Assembly (NCBI GenBank): GCA_044238935.1
Contig: JBIICI010000012.1
Span: 1 to 58,525 of the forward strand
DNA from: JBIICI01 sp044238935
GTDB lineage: Bacteria; Pseudomonadota; Alphaproteobacteria; Micavibrionales; Micavibrionaceae
Length of the DNA: 58,525 nt
Direction: 5' to 3'
Part shown: in pieces, positions 1-8,859 of the stretch
How the letters are laid out: each line of letters starts with the position of its first letter
How positions within the stretch are numbered: position 1 is the stretch's first letter
Program-made: the position numbers and the translations under genes
Notes under the pieces: model-generated
Databases searched by the model: none
What the model was told of the DNA's origin: nothing
The model's input: the letters and a program-made list of their open reading frames with translations, nothing else

Positions 1-129
1 GCCCCTGAATCGTTGATTATTATGCTGGTGGGCGCGTTGATTGTGTTACCTGTCTTGATTGGCTATACCTTCATATCCTACCGCATCTTCCACGGCAAAG
101 CCACAGGTGATGATTTGCGGTATGATTAA
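1..129 (+). CDS. cydB: Cytochrome bd ubiquinol oxidase subunit II, C-terminal end (partial)
   Basis: The window opens inside an open frame of 42 codons ending in TAA. It encodes one hydrophobic helix (VGALIVLPVLIGYTFISY) followed by a short basic cytoplasmic tail, YRIFHGKATGDDLRYD. The pattern of a last membrane helix, then Y..F.GK, resembles the C-terminus of CydB, the second membrane subunit of the cytochrome bd quinol oxidase. Only the tail is visible, so the call rests on this short match and could be another multi-helix membrane protein. It converges on guaB, 17 bp away. Confidence 0.6.
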   Translation, partial: APESLIIMLVGALIVLPVLIGYTFISYRIFHGKATGDDLRYD

Positions 130-146
130 ATAAAACCTAAGCCCCC

Positions 147-1652
147 TTAATGATCCTCACGGTAATTGGGGGCTTCTTTGGTAATGGTAATATTATGCAC
201 ATGGCTTTCTTTATAGCCTGCGCCGCTCATCCGGACAAATTCAGCGCGCTCATGCATATCTTTGATGGTGGGGCATCCGGTATAGCCCATCGCGGCACGT
301 AAGCCCCCCACCATTTGATGGATCACATTGGCAACGGGGCCTTTATGCGGCACGCGCCCCTCAATCCCTTCTGGTACTAATTTTTGTTCTTGCTTAACCT
401 CACCTTGGAAATAGCGATCTGCTGATCCTTTGACCATCGCGCCCACTGATCCCATGCCGCGATAGCTTTTGTATGCACGGCCTTGAAATAAAATCACTTC
501 CCCTGGCGCTTCATCTGTGCCAGCAAACATACTGCCTGCCATGATGCAATCTGCACCTGCGGCAATGGCTTTGGCGAAATCGCCTGAATATTTGATTCCT
601 CCATCGGCAATCAAGGGTATTTTTTGTTTTGCACAGGCGGCGGATACATCCATGATTGCGGTGAGTTGTGGAACGCCTACGCCTGAAACAATGCGCGTGG
701 TGCAAATTGATCCGGGGCCAATGCCCACCTTGACCGCATCCACTCCTGCATCAATCAAGGCTTTTGCGGCATCGCCTGTGGCGATATTGCCCGCGATAAT
801 CTGTAGGGCTTTATACTGGCTTTGATCGCGTATTTTGGCAATTTCCCGTACCATATCCAAAACATTTTTGGAATGACCGTGGGCGGTATCAATCACAATC
901 ACATCTAATTCTTGTTGAATCAGAGCGCGCGCGCGTTCAATATTATCTTCCCCCGTGCCAATGGCTGCCCCTGCCAATAAACGCCCTTTTTGATCTTTGG
1001 AGGCTTGGGGGTACAGAGTGGATTTTTCCATGTCTTTGACGGTAATCAAACCTGTACAATTGCCCTTTTGATCGACCACCAATAATTTTTCAATGCGGTG
1101 CTGATGCAATAATCTGCGCGCTTCTTCCTTGGTGACATTGGCAGGGACAGTAATCAGATTTTCTGAGGTCATTAATTCGCGCACCAATTGCGATTCATTA
1201 TCCGCAAAGCGCACATCGCGGTTGGTCAAAATCCCCACCAAACGCCCATTTTGTTCGACCACCGGAAAGCCTGAAATGCCATTATCACGCATCAAACGCC
1301 GTGCATCCGCAAGGGTGGCATTGGGAGAAATCGTGATTGGATTATCAACCATGCCTGATTCAAAGCGTTTCACGCGCTTGACCTCGGCGGCTTGCTGCGC
1401 AATCGTCATATTGCGGTGAATAATCCCCAATCCGCCCAATTGCGCCATCACAATCGCCATCGATGATTCGGTGACGGTATCCATCGCAGCGGATAAAAGG
1501 GGTACATTTAAAGATATGGATTTTGTCAACTGCGTATGGGTTTGCGTGGCAGCGGGATGCACCTCCGAATATCCGGGTAGCAACAAGACATCATCAAATG
1601 TCAGCGCATCACGCGGCGGTTGGGTACGAATTTTTTTTGAGAAAAGTGCCAT
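147..1652 (-). CDS. guaB: Inosine-5'-monophosphate dehydrogenase
   Basis: Oxidises IMP to XMP with NAD+, the committed step of GTP synthesis in the cytoplasm. The 501-residue product has the family's usual length. The N-terminus carries LTFDDVLLLPGYSEV. Two CBS domains are inserted at about residues 95-210. The catalytic loop is GPGSICTTR with the nucleophilic Cys, followed by the phosphate-binding IADGGIKYSGD segment and the flap region around SYRGMGSVGAM. The ATG at 1652 is preceded by AAGGA at good spacing. An AAGCCCCC/GGGGGCTT inverted repeat (139-146 and 168-175) overlaps the stop codon and could act as a terminator on this strand. guaA is not in the window. Confidence 0.98.
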   Translation of the reverse strand: MALFSKKIRTQPPRDALTFDDVLLLPGYSEVHPAATQTHTQLTKSISLNVPLLSAAMDTVTESSMAIVMAQLGGLGIIHRNMTIAQQAAEVKRVKRFESGMVDNPITISPNATLADARRLMRDNGISGFPVVEQNGRLVGILTNRDVRFADNESQLVRELMTSENLITVPANVTKEEARRLLHQHRIEKLLVVDQKGNCTGLITVKDMEKSTLYPQASKDQKGRLLAGAAIGTGEDNIERARALIQQELDVIVIDTAHGHSKNVLDMVREIAKIRDQSQYKALQIIAGNIATGDAAKALIDAGVDAVKVGIGPGSICTTRIVSGVGVPQLTAIMDVSAACAKQKIPLIADGGIKYSGDFAKAIAAGADCIMAGSMFAGTDEAPGEVILFQGRAYKSYRGMGSVGAMVKGSADRYFQGEVKQEQKLVPEGIEGRVPHKGPVANVIHQMVGGLRAAMGYTGCPTIKDMHERAEFVRMSGAGYKESHVHNITITKEAPNYREDH

Positions 1653-1765
1653 GCCAAAATATCCTTAAACGATTTTATTTTGACGATTATTCTTAAATCA
1701 ATCTTCGGAAAATGTCAAATGTTGATTGTTTTTTTATAGGATATATTTGAGGGTTGTTAAATAAA

Positions 1766-1850
1766 TGGTGGAGGGGACAGGATTCGAACCTGTGTACTCA
1801 AAGAGGGCTGAGTTACAGTCAGCTGCCATTAACCACTCGGCCACCCCTCC
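1766..1850 (-). tRNA. tRNA-Tyr (GTA)
   Basis: The reverse strand folds as an 85-nt class II tRNA. The acceptor stem is GGAGGGG/CCCCTCC, the anticodon loop CTGTAAC has anticodon GTA, there is a long variable arm, and the T loop is GGTTCGAATCC. The 3' CCA is encoded. It stands alone between guaB and rlmB. Confidence 0.95.
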
Positions 1851-1925
1851 ATGCCTTAATCTTTTTAGTATAATTAAAAGTTTTAAGACTAGCTATAAAA
1901 AAACTATTTTCATTTGTTTGTCAAT

Positions 1926-2759
1926 ATGCAATTGATAGATATGCGTAAAAATTTTGAAAAACCTAATGGATCACGTCCAAGATCTGAATATTCCTCTGAC
2001 CCATCCTCCAAAACGTCTGCAGCTAAGCCCCCAAAGGAGGTTTTGCCGAAGCTTTCTGTCAATTTATATGGGGTGCATGCGGTAACGCACGCGTGGAATA
2101 ATCCGAATCGGAAGATTAAATCACTCTATATCACAGAAAATGCGGCCGAATCGGTCAATTTACCCAAAACTGAGGGGCGCCCCTTGGCACAATTGGTGAA
2201 TAAGACACAATTGGATCGCGCCTTGCCCGATTCGGTTCACCAAGGTGTTGCGGTTTTTGCCCATCCTTTGGATGAAGTCTTTTTGCAAGATTTATTGATC
2301 CAAGATAAAGGTGTGATCGTGATGTTAGATCAGGTCACTGATCCCCATAATATTGGGGCAATTTTGCGCTCCGCCAATGTGTTTGGTGCGTTGGGGGTTG
2401 TGGTACAATCCCGTCATGCGCCTGAATTGGATGGGTTGATTTCCAAAGTTGCCTGTGGCGCGGCGGAATATACGCCACTGGTTTATGAAACCAACCTCAA
2501 CCGCGCCTTAACACAGGCCAAAGATCATGGCTGGTTTATTGTCGGCATGGATGAGCGCGGCACGGCGGAGACCCAAGATTATGCATGGCCTGAAAAAACC
2601 TTACTGGTATTGGGTGCGGAGGGCAAAGGATTGCGGCATTTAATCCGTGAAAACTGCGAAGCCTTGGTACGCTTACCCACCTGCGGACAAATCCCCAGCC
2701 TCAATGTTTCTAATGCGGCGGCAATTACGCTGTATGCGATGACGACGTATAAGGGTTAA
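1926..2759 (+). CDS. rlmB: TrmH-family rRNA 2'-O-methyltransferase (RlmB-like)
   Basis: SPOUT-class methyltransferase expected to 2'-O-methylate a guanosine in 23S rRNA. An N-terminal substrate-binding domain begins at LYGVHAVTHAW. The knotted SAM-binding domain carries the three family motifs: NIGAILRSANVFG, LVLGAEGKGL and IPSLNVSNAAAITLY. The first 40 or so residues are a polar, low-complexity extension not found in the short E. coli enzyme. No clear ribosome site marks the start; the ATGs at 1926 and 1941 are both possible, and a TTG at 1914 is less likely. The gene ends in a hairpin terminator. Within the TrmH family, the exact target base is inferred. Confidence 0.88.
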   Translation: MQLIDMRKNFEKPNGSRPRSEYSSDPSSKTSAAKPPKEVLPKLSVNLYGVHAVTHAWNNPNRKIKSLYITENAAESVNLPKTEGRPLAQLVNKTQLDRALPDSVHQGVAVFAHPLDEVFLQDLLIQDKGVIVMLDQVTDPHNIGAILRSANVFGALGVVVQSRHAPELDGLISKVACGAAEYTPLVYETNLNRALTQAKDHGWFIVGMDERGTAETQDYAWPEKTLLVLGAEGKGLRHLIRENCEALVRLPTCGQIPSLNVSNAAAITLYAMTTYKG

Positions 2760-2812
2760 GACTCCGCGCCTGACGGGCGTTGTTGGACGGCTTGATTCTT
2801 GAGTCTTTTTTT
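2758..2812 (+). terminator. Rho-independent terminator of the rlmB-like gene
   Basis: AAGACTC (2758-2764) pairs with GAGTCTT (2801-2807), enclosing a smaller CGCC-TGAC-GGGCG hairpin. A run of T follows directly. The stem starts inside the stop codon of the upstream gene. Confidence 0.65.
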
Positions 2813-2832
2813 ATAACTCTGTAAATAAAATT

Positions 2833-2929
2833 GTCATGCCGGACGTGATCCGGCACCTCGTTGATCAGTGGGATCTGCCTAAATCAGGGAGATGCCGTGT
2901 CGGGGCACGGCATGACGATTCCTGTTGAG
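2833..2929. repeat. Dispersed palindromic repeat, copy 1
   Basis: Two perfect hairpins, GCCGGACGTGATCCGGC and GCCGTG-TCGGGG-CACGGC, flank a core containing TTGATCAGTGG and TCAGGGAGAT. The element begins with GTCAT and ends with ATGACGATTCCTGTT. A second copy lies at 15836-15932. It fills most of the gene-free stretch between the rlmB terminator and gpsA, which holds nothing else recognisable. Confidence 0.8.
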
Positions 2930-3012
2930 TGATACAATAATCATCTGGTTCTTATTGATATAGGAAGGGGTTTAGACCCACGATCAATATGTCAATATAT
3001 TTCAAAGCCCCA

Positions 3013-4011
3013 TCAGTGCGTTTCAGGTTTTAACGGGCGGCCTAAAAGATCATTCATAATCTCTTTGATAGGTTTTTGATCAATGACGGCGTCATAGACA
3101 GCTTGGCAGATGGGCATTTCAATGGCGTTTTTGCGGGCTAAGACCTGCAAGGCCTTTGCTGTATAGACCCCTTCGGTCACGGAATTACGGCTATCCAGAA
3201 TTTCTTGCACAGTTTTGCCTTGACCGATCATTGCGCCAAAAGAAAAATTGCGGGATTGCATGCTGGAACAGGTTAAAATCATATCCCCCACGCCGCACAT
3301 CCCCATTAATGTTTCTCTTTTCCCCCCCATGGCAACGGCCAAACGTGCCATTTCTGATAGACCCCGCGTTAGGATTGCCGCACGGGTGCTTTCGCCCAAT
3401 CCACATCCATTGACAATGCCGCAGGCAATGGCAATCACATTTTTAACGGCACTGCCGATCTGTGTGCCGATTAAATCTTCGCTTAAGTACGGACGAATGG
3501 TTTTTGCGGCCAATAAAGTTTGTAATTTTGTGCCCCATTCTTTTTGGGAAACGGCCAATGTCATGGCCACGGGGTGATCTTTGGCGACTTCGGCGGCAAA
3601 GGTTGGGCCTGTGAAAATCGCATAGGGGATATGGGGAATTTCCTCAAACATGATCTGAGAAAACAACGATCCCGTTTCAATTTCAATGCCTTTTGCGCAA
3701 ATAATCAAGGGCGTATCGGGATGTAATTGATCCTTTAATCCACGTAATGTCGCGCGAATATATTGCGCAGGGGTCACCAATAAAATCGCATCGGCCTTAA
3801 GGACAGATTGTAAATCGCCCGTTACCTTTAACGCAGGGCATAAAGGGTGATTAGGCAAAAAATCATCATTCATATGATGATCATTAATGGAGGCAATCAC
3901 GCTTTCTTCCCGCGCCCACAGGGTCACATCATGCCCCTCATTCGCATAAGCATGCGCTAAAGCCGTTCCCCAAGCGCCTGCACCAATGACATTAATGATG
4001 GATGATTTCAT
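3013..4011 (-). CDS. gpsA: Glycerol-3-phosphate dehydrogenase [NAD(P)+]
   Basis: Reduces dihydroxyacetone phosphate to sn-glycerol-3-phosphate, the backbone precursor of phospholipids. The product has an N-terminal Rossmann motif, INVIGAGAWGTALA, then VTPAQYIRATL and the conserved CAKGIE segment. The substrate domain contains AVKNVIAIACGIVNG with its catalytic Lys, then TRGLSEMARLA, and GMCGVGDMILTCSS. The ATG at 4011 is chosen because AAGGA lies upstream at about 11 nt; an in-frame ATG seven codons earlier lacks a ribosome site. It lies 68 bp downstream of tsaD on the same strand, an arrangement common in alphaproteobacteria. Confidence 0.97.
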   Translation of the reverse strand: MKSSIINVIGAGAWGTALAHAYANEGHDVTLWAREESVIASINDHHMNDDFLPNHPLCPALKVTGDLQSVLKADAILLVTPAQYIRATLRGLKDQLHPDTPLIICAKGIEIETGSLFSQIMFEEIPHIPYAIFTGPTFAAEVAKDHPVAMTLAVSQKEWGTKLQTLLAAKTIRPYLSEDLIGTQIGSAVKNVIAIACGIVNGCGLGESTRAAILTRGLSEMARLAVAMGGKRETLMGMCGVGDMILTCSSMQSRNFSFGAMIGQGKTVQEILDSRNSVTEGVYTAKALQVLARKNAIEMPICQAVYDAVIDQKPIKEIMNDLLGRPLKPETH

Positions 4012-4079
4012 AAAATTTACAGTCCTTATCATGTTTTTAAAACTGGATAGATAATATATAAATTCCGAACAAAAGGCAA

Positions 4080-5165
4080 TCAGGCTTTTATCCCTGCACC
4101 GATTGCGGTTTCAGCGTTTGGATCTAATGGCCAGCGTGGTCGCGCGGCAAAATCCAGCGAATCAAACAGATTTTGCATGGCGCGTTCATAGCCTGCCCAT
4201 GCAATCATCGCCCCATTATCGGTACAGAGCGCCAACGGCGGCGCAGAAAATTGCACGCGCTGCGTTGCACATAAATTTTCCAAAGCCTGCCGAATGGTTA
4301 AATTGGCGGCAACGCCTCCAGCGATCACAAAATGGGGGTTATCCGTGTATGATTTATAGACATCAAAGGCACGGGCACAGCGATCAATCAAAATATCAGC
4401 AATGGATTGCTGGAACGCACAGGCAAGCATGGCCATATCCGCCCTTGGGAGCGTATAATCTGCATAAGATTCAATATATTGACGCACCGATGTTTTGAGG
4501 CCCGAGAATGAAAAATGGCATTCACGCCGCCCCAGCATCGGACGGGGCAAAGGAAATTTCTTATGTGCTGCCACAGGATCAAGGCATTCTGCCGCCAATT
4601 TTTCCAAAGCAGGCCCCCCCGGATAGGGCAGCCCCATCATTTTTGCGCTTTTGTCAAAGGCCTCCCCCAGCGCGTCATCTAATGTTGTGCCCAAACGCTC
4701 ATAATCCCCCACGCCCTTAACGATCAACAACTGTGTATGGCCGCCTGATACCAATAATAATAAATAAGGATAGGGCACATTATGGGTTAATCGAGGGGTC
4801 AGTGCATGACCTTCCAAATGATTGACGGCAATGAATTGACGTTTATGCGCGGCAGCAATGGCTTTTGCGGTCACCATGCCAATCATCACGCCGCCAATTA
4901 ATCCGGGGCCACAGGTTGCAGCAATGCCGTCTAAATCCTTAAAATCCACGTTGGCCTCTTGCATAGCGGCTTCGATTACAGGGCGTAACGATCCCAAATG
5001 GGCGCGCGCCGCAATTTCAGGGACAACGCCGCCATAAATGGCATGGGTTTTTAATTGGCTATGGACAATATTTGATAAAATGCGCTGATCTAATTGATCC
5101 TTTGAACCATCAATAACAGAGGCGGCTGTTTCATCACAGCTTGATTCAATTCCTAAAATAATCAT
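4080..5165 (-). CDS. tsaD: tRNA N6-threonylcarbamoyladenosine transferase TsaD
   Basis: Transfers the threonylcarbamoyl group to A37 of ANN-decoding tRNAs, in a complex with TsaB and TsaE. The ASKHA-fold protein starts ILGIESSCDETAASV. It carries the metal-binding HLEGHALTPRL, then LLLVSGGHTQ, the GEAFDKSAKMMGLPYPGG segment, and near the C-terminus GGVAANLTIRQAL and CTDNGAMIAWAG. The start at 5165 places the conserved N-terminus right after Met; MMTDYSDA upstream would add eight residues. Divergent from hemC with about 125 bp between, an arrangement frequent in alphaproteobacteria. Confidence 0.97.
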   Translation of the reverse strand: MIILGIESSCDETAASVIDGSKDQLDQRILSNIVHSQLKTHAIYGGVVPEIAARAHLGSLRPVIEAAMQEANVDFKDLDGIAATCGPGLIGGVMIGMVTAKAIAAAHKRQFIAVNHLEGHALTPRLTHNVPYPYLLLLVSGGHTQLLIVKGVGDYERLGTTLDDALGEAFDKSAKMMGLPYPGGPALEKLAAECLDPVAAHKKFPLPRPMLGRRECHFSFSGLKTSVRQYIESYADYTLPRADMAMLACAFQQSIADILIDRCARAFDVYKSYTDNPHFVIAGGVAANLTIRQALENLCATQRVQFSAPPLALCTDNGAMIAWAGYERAMQNLFDSLDFAARPRWPLDPNAETAIGAGIKA

Positions 5166-5291
5166 AGCATCACTGTAATCAGTCATCATGTTTTATGCAA
5201 TTCATAAATATTGTCCCTTGACAAAATCTGTAAAAAATAGTCATTTAGAAAAGAATATTTTTAATAAAACTCAGACAAAATCAGTCCTATT

Positions 5292-6251
5292 GTGCCTATA
5301 AAATCAATATCCCCCACGCTTGATACATTGCGTATTGGCACACGTTCCAGCGATTTAGCAATGCGCCAAACGCGCTATGTCATTGAGGCATTGCACCGCA
5401 CGCACCCTGATTTGAAAATCGAAATTGTTGAAATTCAAACATCAGGTGATTGGAAACCTGCGCAAGGCGAAATTCGCTTAAGTGAGGCCGAAGGCGGCAA
5501 AGGTCAATTTGCAAAAGAAATCGAAATTGCGCTGATCCATAACAAAATTGATATTGGCGTTCATTCCGCAAAAGATGTGCCGTCTTTTTTACCAGATATG
5601 CTGGGTTTAGATCATGTGTTACCCCGCGAAGATCCGCATGATGCCTTTTTATCGGTTCAATATGCCTCCATCCATGATCTGCCAATGGGTGCAATCGTTG
5701 GTACGGCTAGCCTAAGACGTCAAGCCTTTGTTAAAAATTTACGCCCTGATTTAAAAATCCAAACCTTGCGCGGTAATGTTCCCACACGATTGGAAAAATT
5801 AAAACGCGGTGATGTGGATGCCACATTTTTAGCTGTTGCAGGGCTGAATAGATTGGGGTTACAACACCATATCACAGAACATCTAAACGCTGACCTATTC
5901 TTACCTGCCGCAGGTCAAGGGGTGATTGCCATTGAAACACGCCTTGATGATGTTGCGGTGCGCTCTGTTTTACAATCGATTCACTGCCATAAAACAGGTT
6001 GTATCTTAGCCGCAGAACGGGCGGCTTTACAGGCTTTGGATGGCACATGTCATACCCCCATTGGCTGTCATGCTGTTTTTGAAGAGGGCGACACGCTCTT
6101 TTTACGCCTGTGCGTGGCGGATGATCAGGGCAATGTTTTATATCGCGATCATGCCAAAGCCATAATCACCGATGCCACACAAGCCGCCGCTTTTGGATAT
6201 GATTTGGGATCAAATTTGAAATCCAATACGCCGATCGCACTGTTTGGATGA
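5292..6251 (+). CDS. hemC: Hydroxymethylbilane synthase (porphobilinogen deaminase)
   Basis: Polymerises four porphobilinogens into hydroxymethylbilane in heme synthesis. Visible landmarks are LRIGTRSSDLAMRQT at the N-terminus, KEIEIALIHNKIDIGVHSAKDVP, GTASLRRQAF, LRGNVPTRLEKL and AAGQGVIAIE. The dipyrromethane cofactor would attach to the Cys in GTCHTPIGCHA. At 319 residues it is of normal length. The first codon is GTG; no ATG lies near the conserved N-terminus. It converges on the next gene with a 5-bp gap. Confidence 0.97.
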   Translation: MPIKSISPTLDTLRIGTRSSDLAMRQTRYVIEALHRTHPDLKIEIVEIQTSGDWKPAQGEIRLSEAEGGKGQFAKEIEIALIHNKIDIGVHSAKDVPSFLPDMLGLDHVLPREDPHDAFLSVQYASIHDLPMGAIVGTASLRRQAFVKNLRPDLKIQTLRGNVPTRLEKLKRGDVDATFLAVAGLNRLGLQHHITEHLNADLFLPAAGQGVIAIETRLDDVAVRSVLQSIHCHKTGCILAAERAALQALDGTCHTPIGCHAVFEEGDTLFLRLCVADDQGNVLYRDHAKAIITDATQAAAFGYDLGSNLKSNTPIALFG

Positions 6252-6256
6252 ATATT

Positions 6257-6973
6257 TTACCGCGCCAATAAAACTTGATACATATAATATCCCGCCATGC
6301 CGCCGCCTGAAAAACACCCAAACGGGCGTGTCACTGTGTCAAAAAGACTGCCCTCACTGAATGTGCCTGTAAACTTTACCAAACTATCCGCCCCCACATT
6401 CACAGGCATCGTCGAAAGACCGCTTTTTTCAACCAATTGCGTACAAATTGATTGTTTGACATAGGGCATAATGGCAATCAGCTCTTCATTATCAACAGAA
6501 TCACTTTCACATCCTGTGCCGCCCAATCCAATATCTGCGATACAGGCATTACCAACAAAGATCCATTCCCCATAATTTGCCTGCCCTTCATAGGAAGAAT
6601 CCAGCCAATCAATAGGCGGTTTCTGATAAATCACCGCGCCCCCTGTGGGGCTAAAAACCTGACAATCTGCCGTACTGCAATCTGAGTTTGTATAACCACT
6701 TAACAAAGCTGTGGCAAAACTGATTTCTTTTTCACGCACCCCTTTGATCTTTAATTGCTGCACGGCTGTTTTTAAGGCATTGCTGTAATCCAACATTTCG
6801 GATGCCAAGGCGCTTGATTTTTCACTCCCTAAAATAGCGCCATTCGTATTGCGTCCGCTTTGTGTGACGGCGAAACTGAGGGCTGCAAATAAAATCACCG
6901 CAATCAAAATAAAGAATAAAACATTCCCACATTGATTTGCACGATATTGATGGGGGTATTTACAGAAGAACAT
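6257..6973 (-). CDS. Prepilin-like membrane-anchored protein of unknown function
   Basis: The 238-residue product has a short basic N-terminus ending in QCG, then a continuous hydrophobic stretch NVLFFILIAVILFAALSFAV. This is the layout of type IV pilin-like precursors cleaved after Gly, but the usual Glu at +5 is missing. The exported part (about residues 40-238) contains several Cys (CSTADC, CIADIG, CESD, SICTQ, FGCFSGGG) that could form disulfides. No catalytic motif is recognised. No pilus assembly genes lie nearby. It could be a pseudopilin or a simple N-anchored periplasmic protein. A weak GGAAA precedes the ATG. Confidence 0.65.
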   Translation of the reverse strand: MFFCKYPHQYRANQCGNVLFFILIAVILFAALSFAVTQSGRNTNGAILGSEKSSALASEMLDYSNALKTAVQQLKIKGVREKEISFATALLSGYTNSDCSTADCQVFSPTGGAVIYQKPPIDWLDSSYEGQANYGEWIFVGNACIADIGLGGTGCESDSVDNEELIAIMPYVKQSICTQLVEKSGLSTMPVNVGADSLVKFTGTFSEGSLFDTVTRPFGCFSGGGMAGYYMYQVLLAR

Positions 6974-7077
6974 AGTGATTTTCCAAGGGGTAAAACGCGT
7001 TTTTTACTTGATTCTGAGGATAATTTACCGCATGAATAATAAAACACTCTTAAAAATAAAGATCTGGATCAAAAAAT

Positions 7078-7494
7078 ATGGGATTTTTTAGCTTTTTGGG
7101 GGCTTTATCGCCTGTTCAAATGATTGTTGATCATTTCTGTGCCCGTCTGTTCCAAGGGGCAAAAGCCATTGGACAAGATCATCAAGGCAATATTTACTTC
7201 ACCGCCCCTGCACGCAAAGGGTATAATCACCAGCGCCGTTGGGTGATGTATCATGGTGAGGCTGAGGCCACGCGCGTTCCAGCCGAATGGCATGGGTGGC
7301 TGCACCACCAAACAGATCGTATCCCAGATGCCAGCCATGTTTCTTTTCGTCGCCTATGGCAAAAACCGCATCAACCAAACCTTACATTCACCCAAAGCGC
7401 ACATCGCCCAAAGGGACATATGCTTCATAAAAACCCCATTGATTACACAACGCAACATGTTGAATCATGGACACCTGACTCATTAAAAGATTAA
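7078..7494 (+). CDS. NDUFA12-family accessory subunit of NADH:ubiquinone oxidoreductase
   Basis: The 138-residue product carries the family signature: GQDHQGNIYF, then RRWVMYHGEAEATRVPAEWHGWLHH, in which the basic RRWV and PPEWHGWLHH-like parts are the hallmark of NDUFA12/B17.2. In alphaproteobacteria and mitochondria this small protein sits on the peripheral arm of complex I. It has no catalytic role of its own. It is followed after 20 bp by mlaD and DUF2155, a neighbourhood seen across alphaproteobacteria, and is a good taxonomic marker. Confidence 0.93.
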   Translation: MGFFSFLGALSPVQMIVDHFCARLFQGAKAIGQDHQGNIYFTAPARKGYNHQRRWVMYHGEAEATRVPAEWHGWLHHQTDRIPDASHVSFRRLWQKPHQPNLTFTQSAHRPKGHMLHKNPIDYTTQHVESWTPDSLKD

Positions 7495-7514
7495 TTTTTA
7501 AGGATATAAACTCA

Positions 7515-8009
7515 ATGAATAAAAGCATGATTGAAACCGTTGCAGGCGGTATTGTTATTTTAATTGCTGTTATATTTCTAGCCTTTAGCTATCAAAAAGC
7601 GGATATGGGTGCAAACAGCGATATGTATCATATTACTGCAAATTTTTCATCCATTGGTGGCTTGAAAACAGGCAATGATGTTGTTCTGGCAGGGGTCAAG
7701 GTGGGATCAGTCGAGCGTGTGGAATTAGATCCCAAAACATATTTAGCCATCGTGCATTTAATGATCAATAATGATATTAAAATCCCTAGCGACACCGCCG
7801 CCTTAATCAGCAGCGAAAGTTTGTTGGGGGGAAAATATTTATCCCTTGAACCGGGTGGCGCGGATGATATGCTAAAAGATAATGACCGCATCCAATTCAC
7901 ACAGGCCCCTCAGAATTTGGAACAACTCTTAGGTCAATTCATCTTTAGCATGAAAGATGGCAAAGATAAGAAAGAAGGCAATAATGGCGGGGCATCAGAT
8001 ACGCCATAA
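7515..8009 (+). CDS. mlaD: MlaD-type phospholipid-transport MCE protein
   Basis: Periplasmic, inner-membrane-anchored MCE-domain subunit of the Mla system that moves phospholipids between the two membranes. One N-terminal helix (GGIVILIAVIFLAFSY) is followed by a single MCE domain at about residues 38-118: ITANFSSIGGLKTGNDVVLAGVKVG, then SLLGGKYLSLEPGG. At 164 residues it is the usual size for a single-MCE protein. The C-terminus is Lys/Gly-rich. The other Mla genes (mlaE, mlaF) are not in the window. The next gene starts inside its 3' end. Confidence 0.92.
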   Translation: MNKSMIETVAGGIVILIAVIFLAFSYQKADMGANSDMYHITANFSSIGGLKTGNDVVLAGVKVGSVERVELDPKTYLAIVHLMINNDIKIPSDTAALISSESLLGGKYLSLEPGGADDMLKDNDRIQFTQAPQNLEQLLGQFIFSMKDGKDKKEGNNGGASDTP

Positions 8010-8859
8010 ATCCCCTAAATCCCTAAAAAAAACACGGGTTTTTGTTGGATTATTGATTGTGGTTACTGGTCTAATAGGATCAGCATTGCCCCTTCATGCC
8101 GAAATGATTTCAAAAAAATATTACAAAATTCGCGCATTGGATAAAACAACAGCGCGCACCCAAGATATTGTTGGAGAAGTCGGCAAAGCATCGCAGTTCG
8201 GCAATCTATTTATCAATGTGCAGACATGCCAAAAAGCATCCCCTTTTGATCGTCCTGAATCAGCTGGGTTTTTACAAATCTGGCAACGTGTCGTGGATAA
8301 TCACAGCTATAGCCGTCAGCAACTCACAAAAACACCTGAGCAAGGCAACAATACACAGCAAAAAAAATGGTTTTCCAAGAAACAAGATGATCAGGAAACG
8401 CAATGGGTTTTTAGCGGTTGGATGCTGGCCAGCAGCCCTTCTTTATCCGCAATGGATCACCCTGTTTATGATGTATGGGTTTTAGATTGCATGACCAACG
8501 CCGATGGCGATGTGGAGGAAATCCCCCCTGCCCCTGAGGAAGAAGCTGCGCCCGAAACAATTGCCCCTGCATCCCCTGCTATTGAGGGAACACAAGAGGG
8601 GACAGTGCCATCAACTGTCCCCAATACCACCAATACTGTTTCAGAAGAAGATGTTGGAGATGAAGTGATTATCGAAAACCCCACCCCCGATTCGACACAA
8701 ACACCTGTGGAAAATACACAAGAAACCGCTCAAGAAACCCCGCTTGAGTCGCAAACTCAAACAACACCACAGGAAACAACACCACAAGATCCTCAATCCT
8801 CGGATTTCAACTCTTTACTAAATGAGCTTAATCAAAATGGCACAGATCCAATACAATAA
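7984..8859 (+). CDS. DUF2155 domain protein with acidic Pro/Thr/Gln-rich tail
   Basis: Secreted or membrane-anchored protein with an N-terminal hydrophobic signal (VFVGLLIVVTGLIGSALPLHA). A DUF2155 domain follows at roughly residues 45-165; it carries the characteristic FINVQTCQKA start and the VFSGWMLASSPSLSAMDHPVYDVWVLDC end, with two Cys that may pair. The final 110 residues are low complexity, rich in E, P, T and Q. DUF2155 has no established activity. The start at 7984 is chosen because GAAGG lies six bases upstream; this gives a 26-bp overlap with mlaD, suggesting coupled translation. Confidence 0.85.
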   Translation: MAGHQIRHKSPKSLKKTRVFVGLLIVVTGLIGSALPLHAEMISKKYYKIRALDKTTARTQDIVGEVGKASQFGNLFINVQTCQKASPFDRPESAGFLQIWQRVVDNHSYSRQQLTKTPEQGNNTQQKKWFSKKQDDQETQWVFSGWMLASSPSLSAMDHPVYDVWVLDCMTNADGDVEEIPPAPEEEAAPETIAPASPAIEGTQEGTVPSTVPNTTNTVSEEDVGDEVIIENPTPDSTQTPVENTQETAQETPLESQTQTTPQETTPQDPQSSDFNSLLNELNQNGTDPIQ

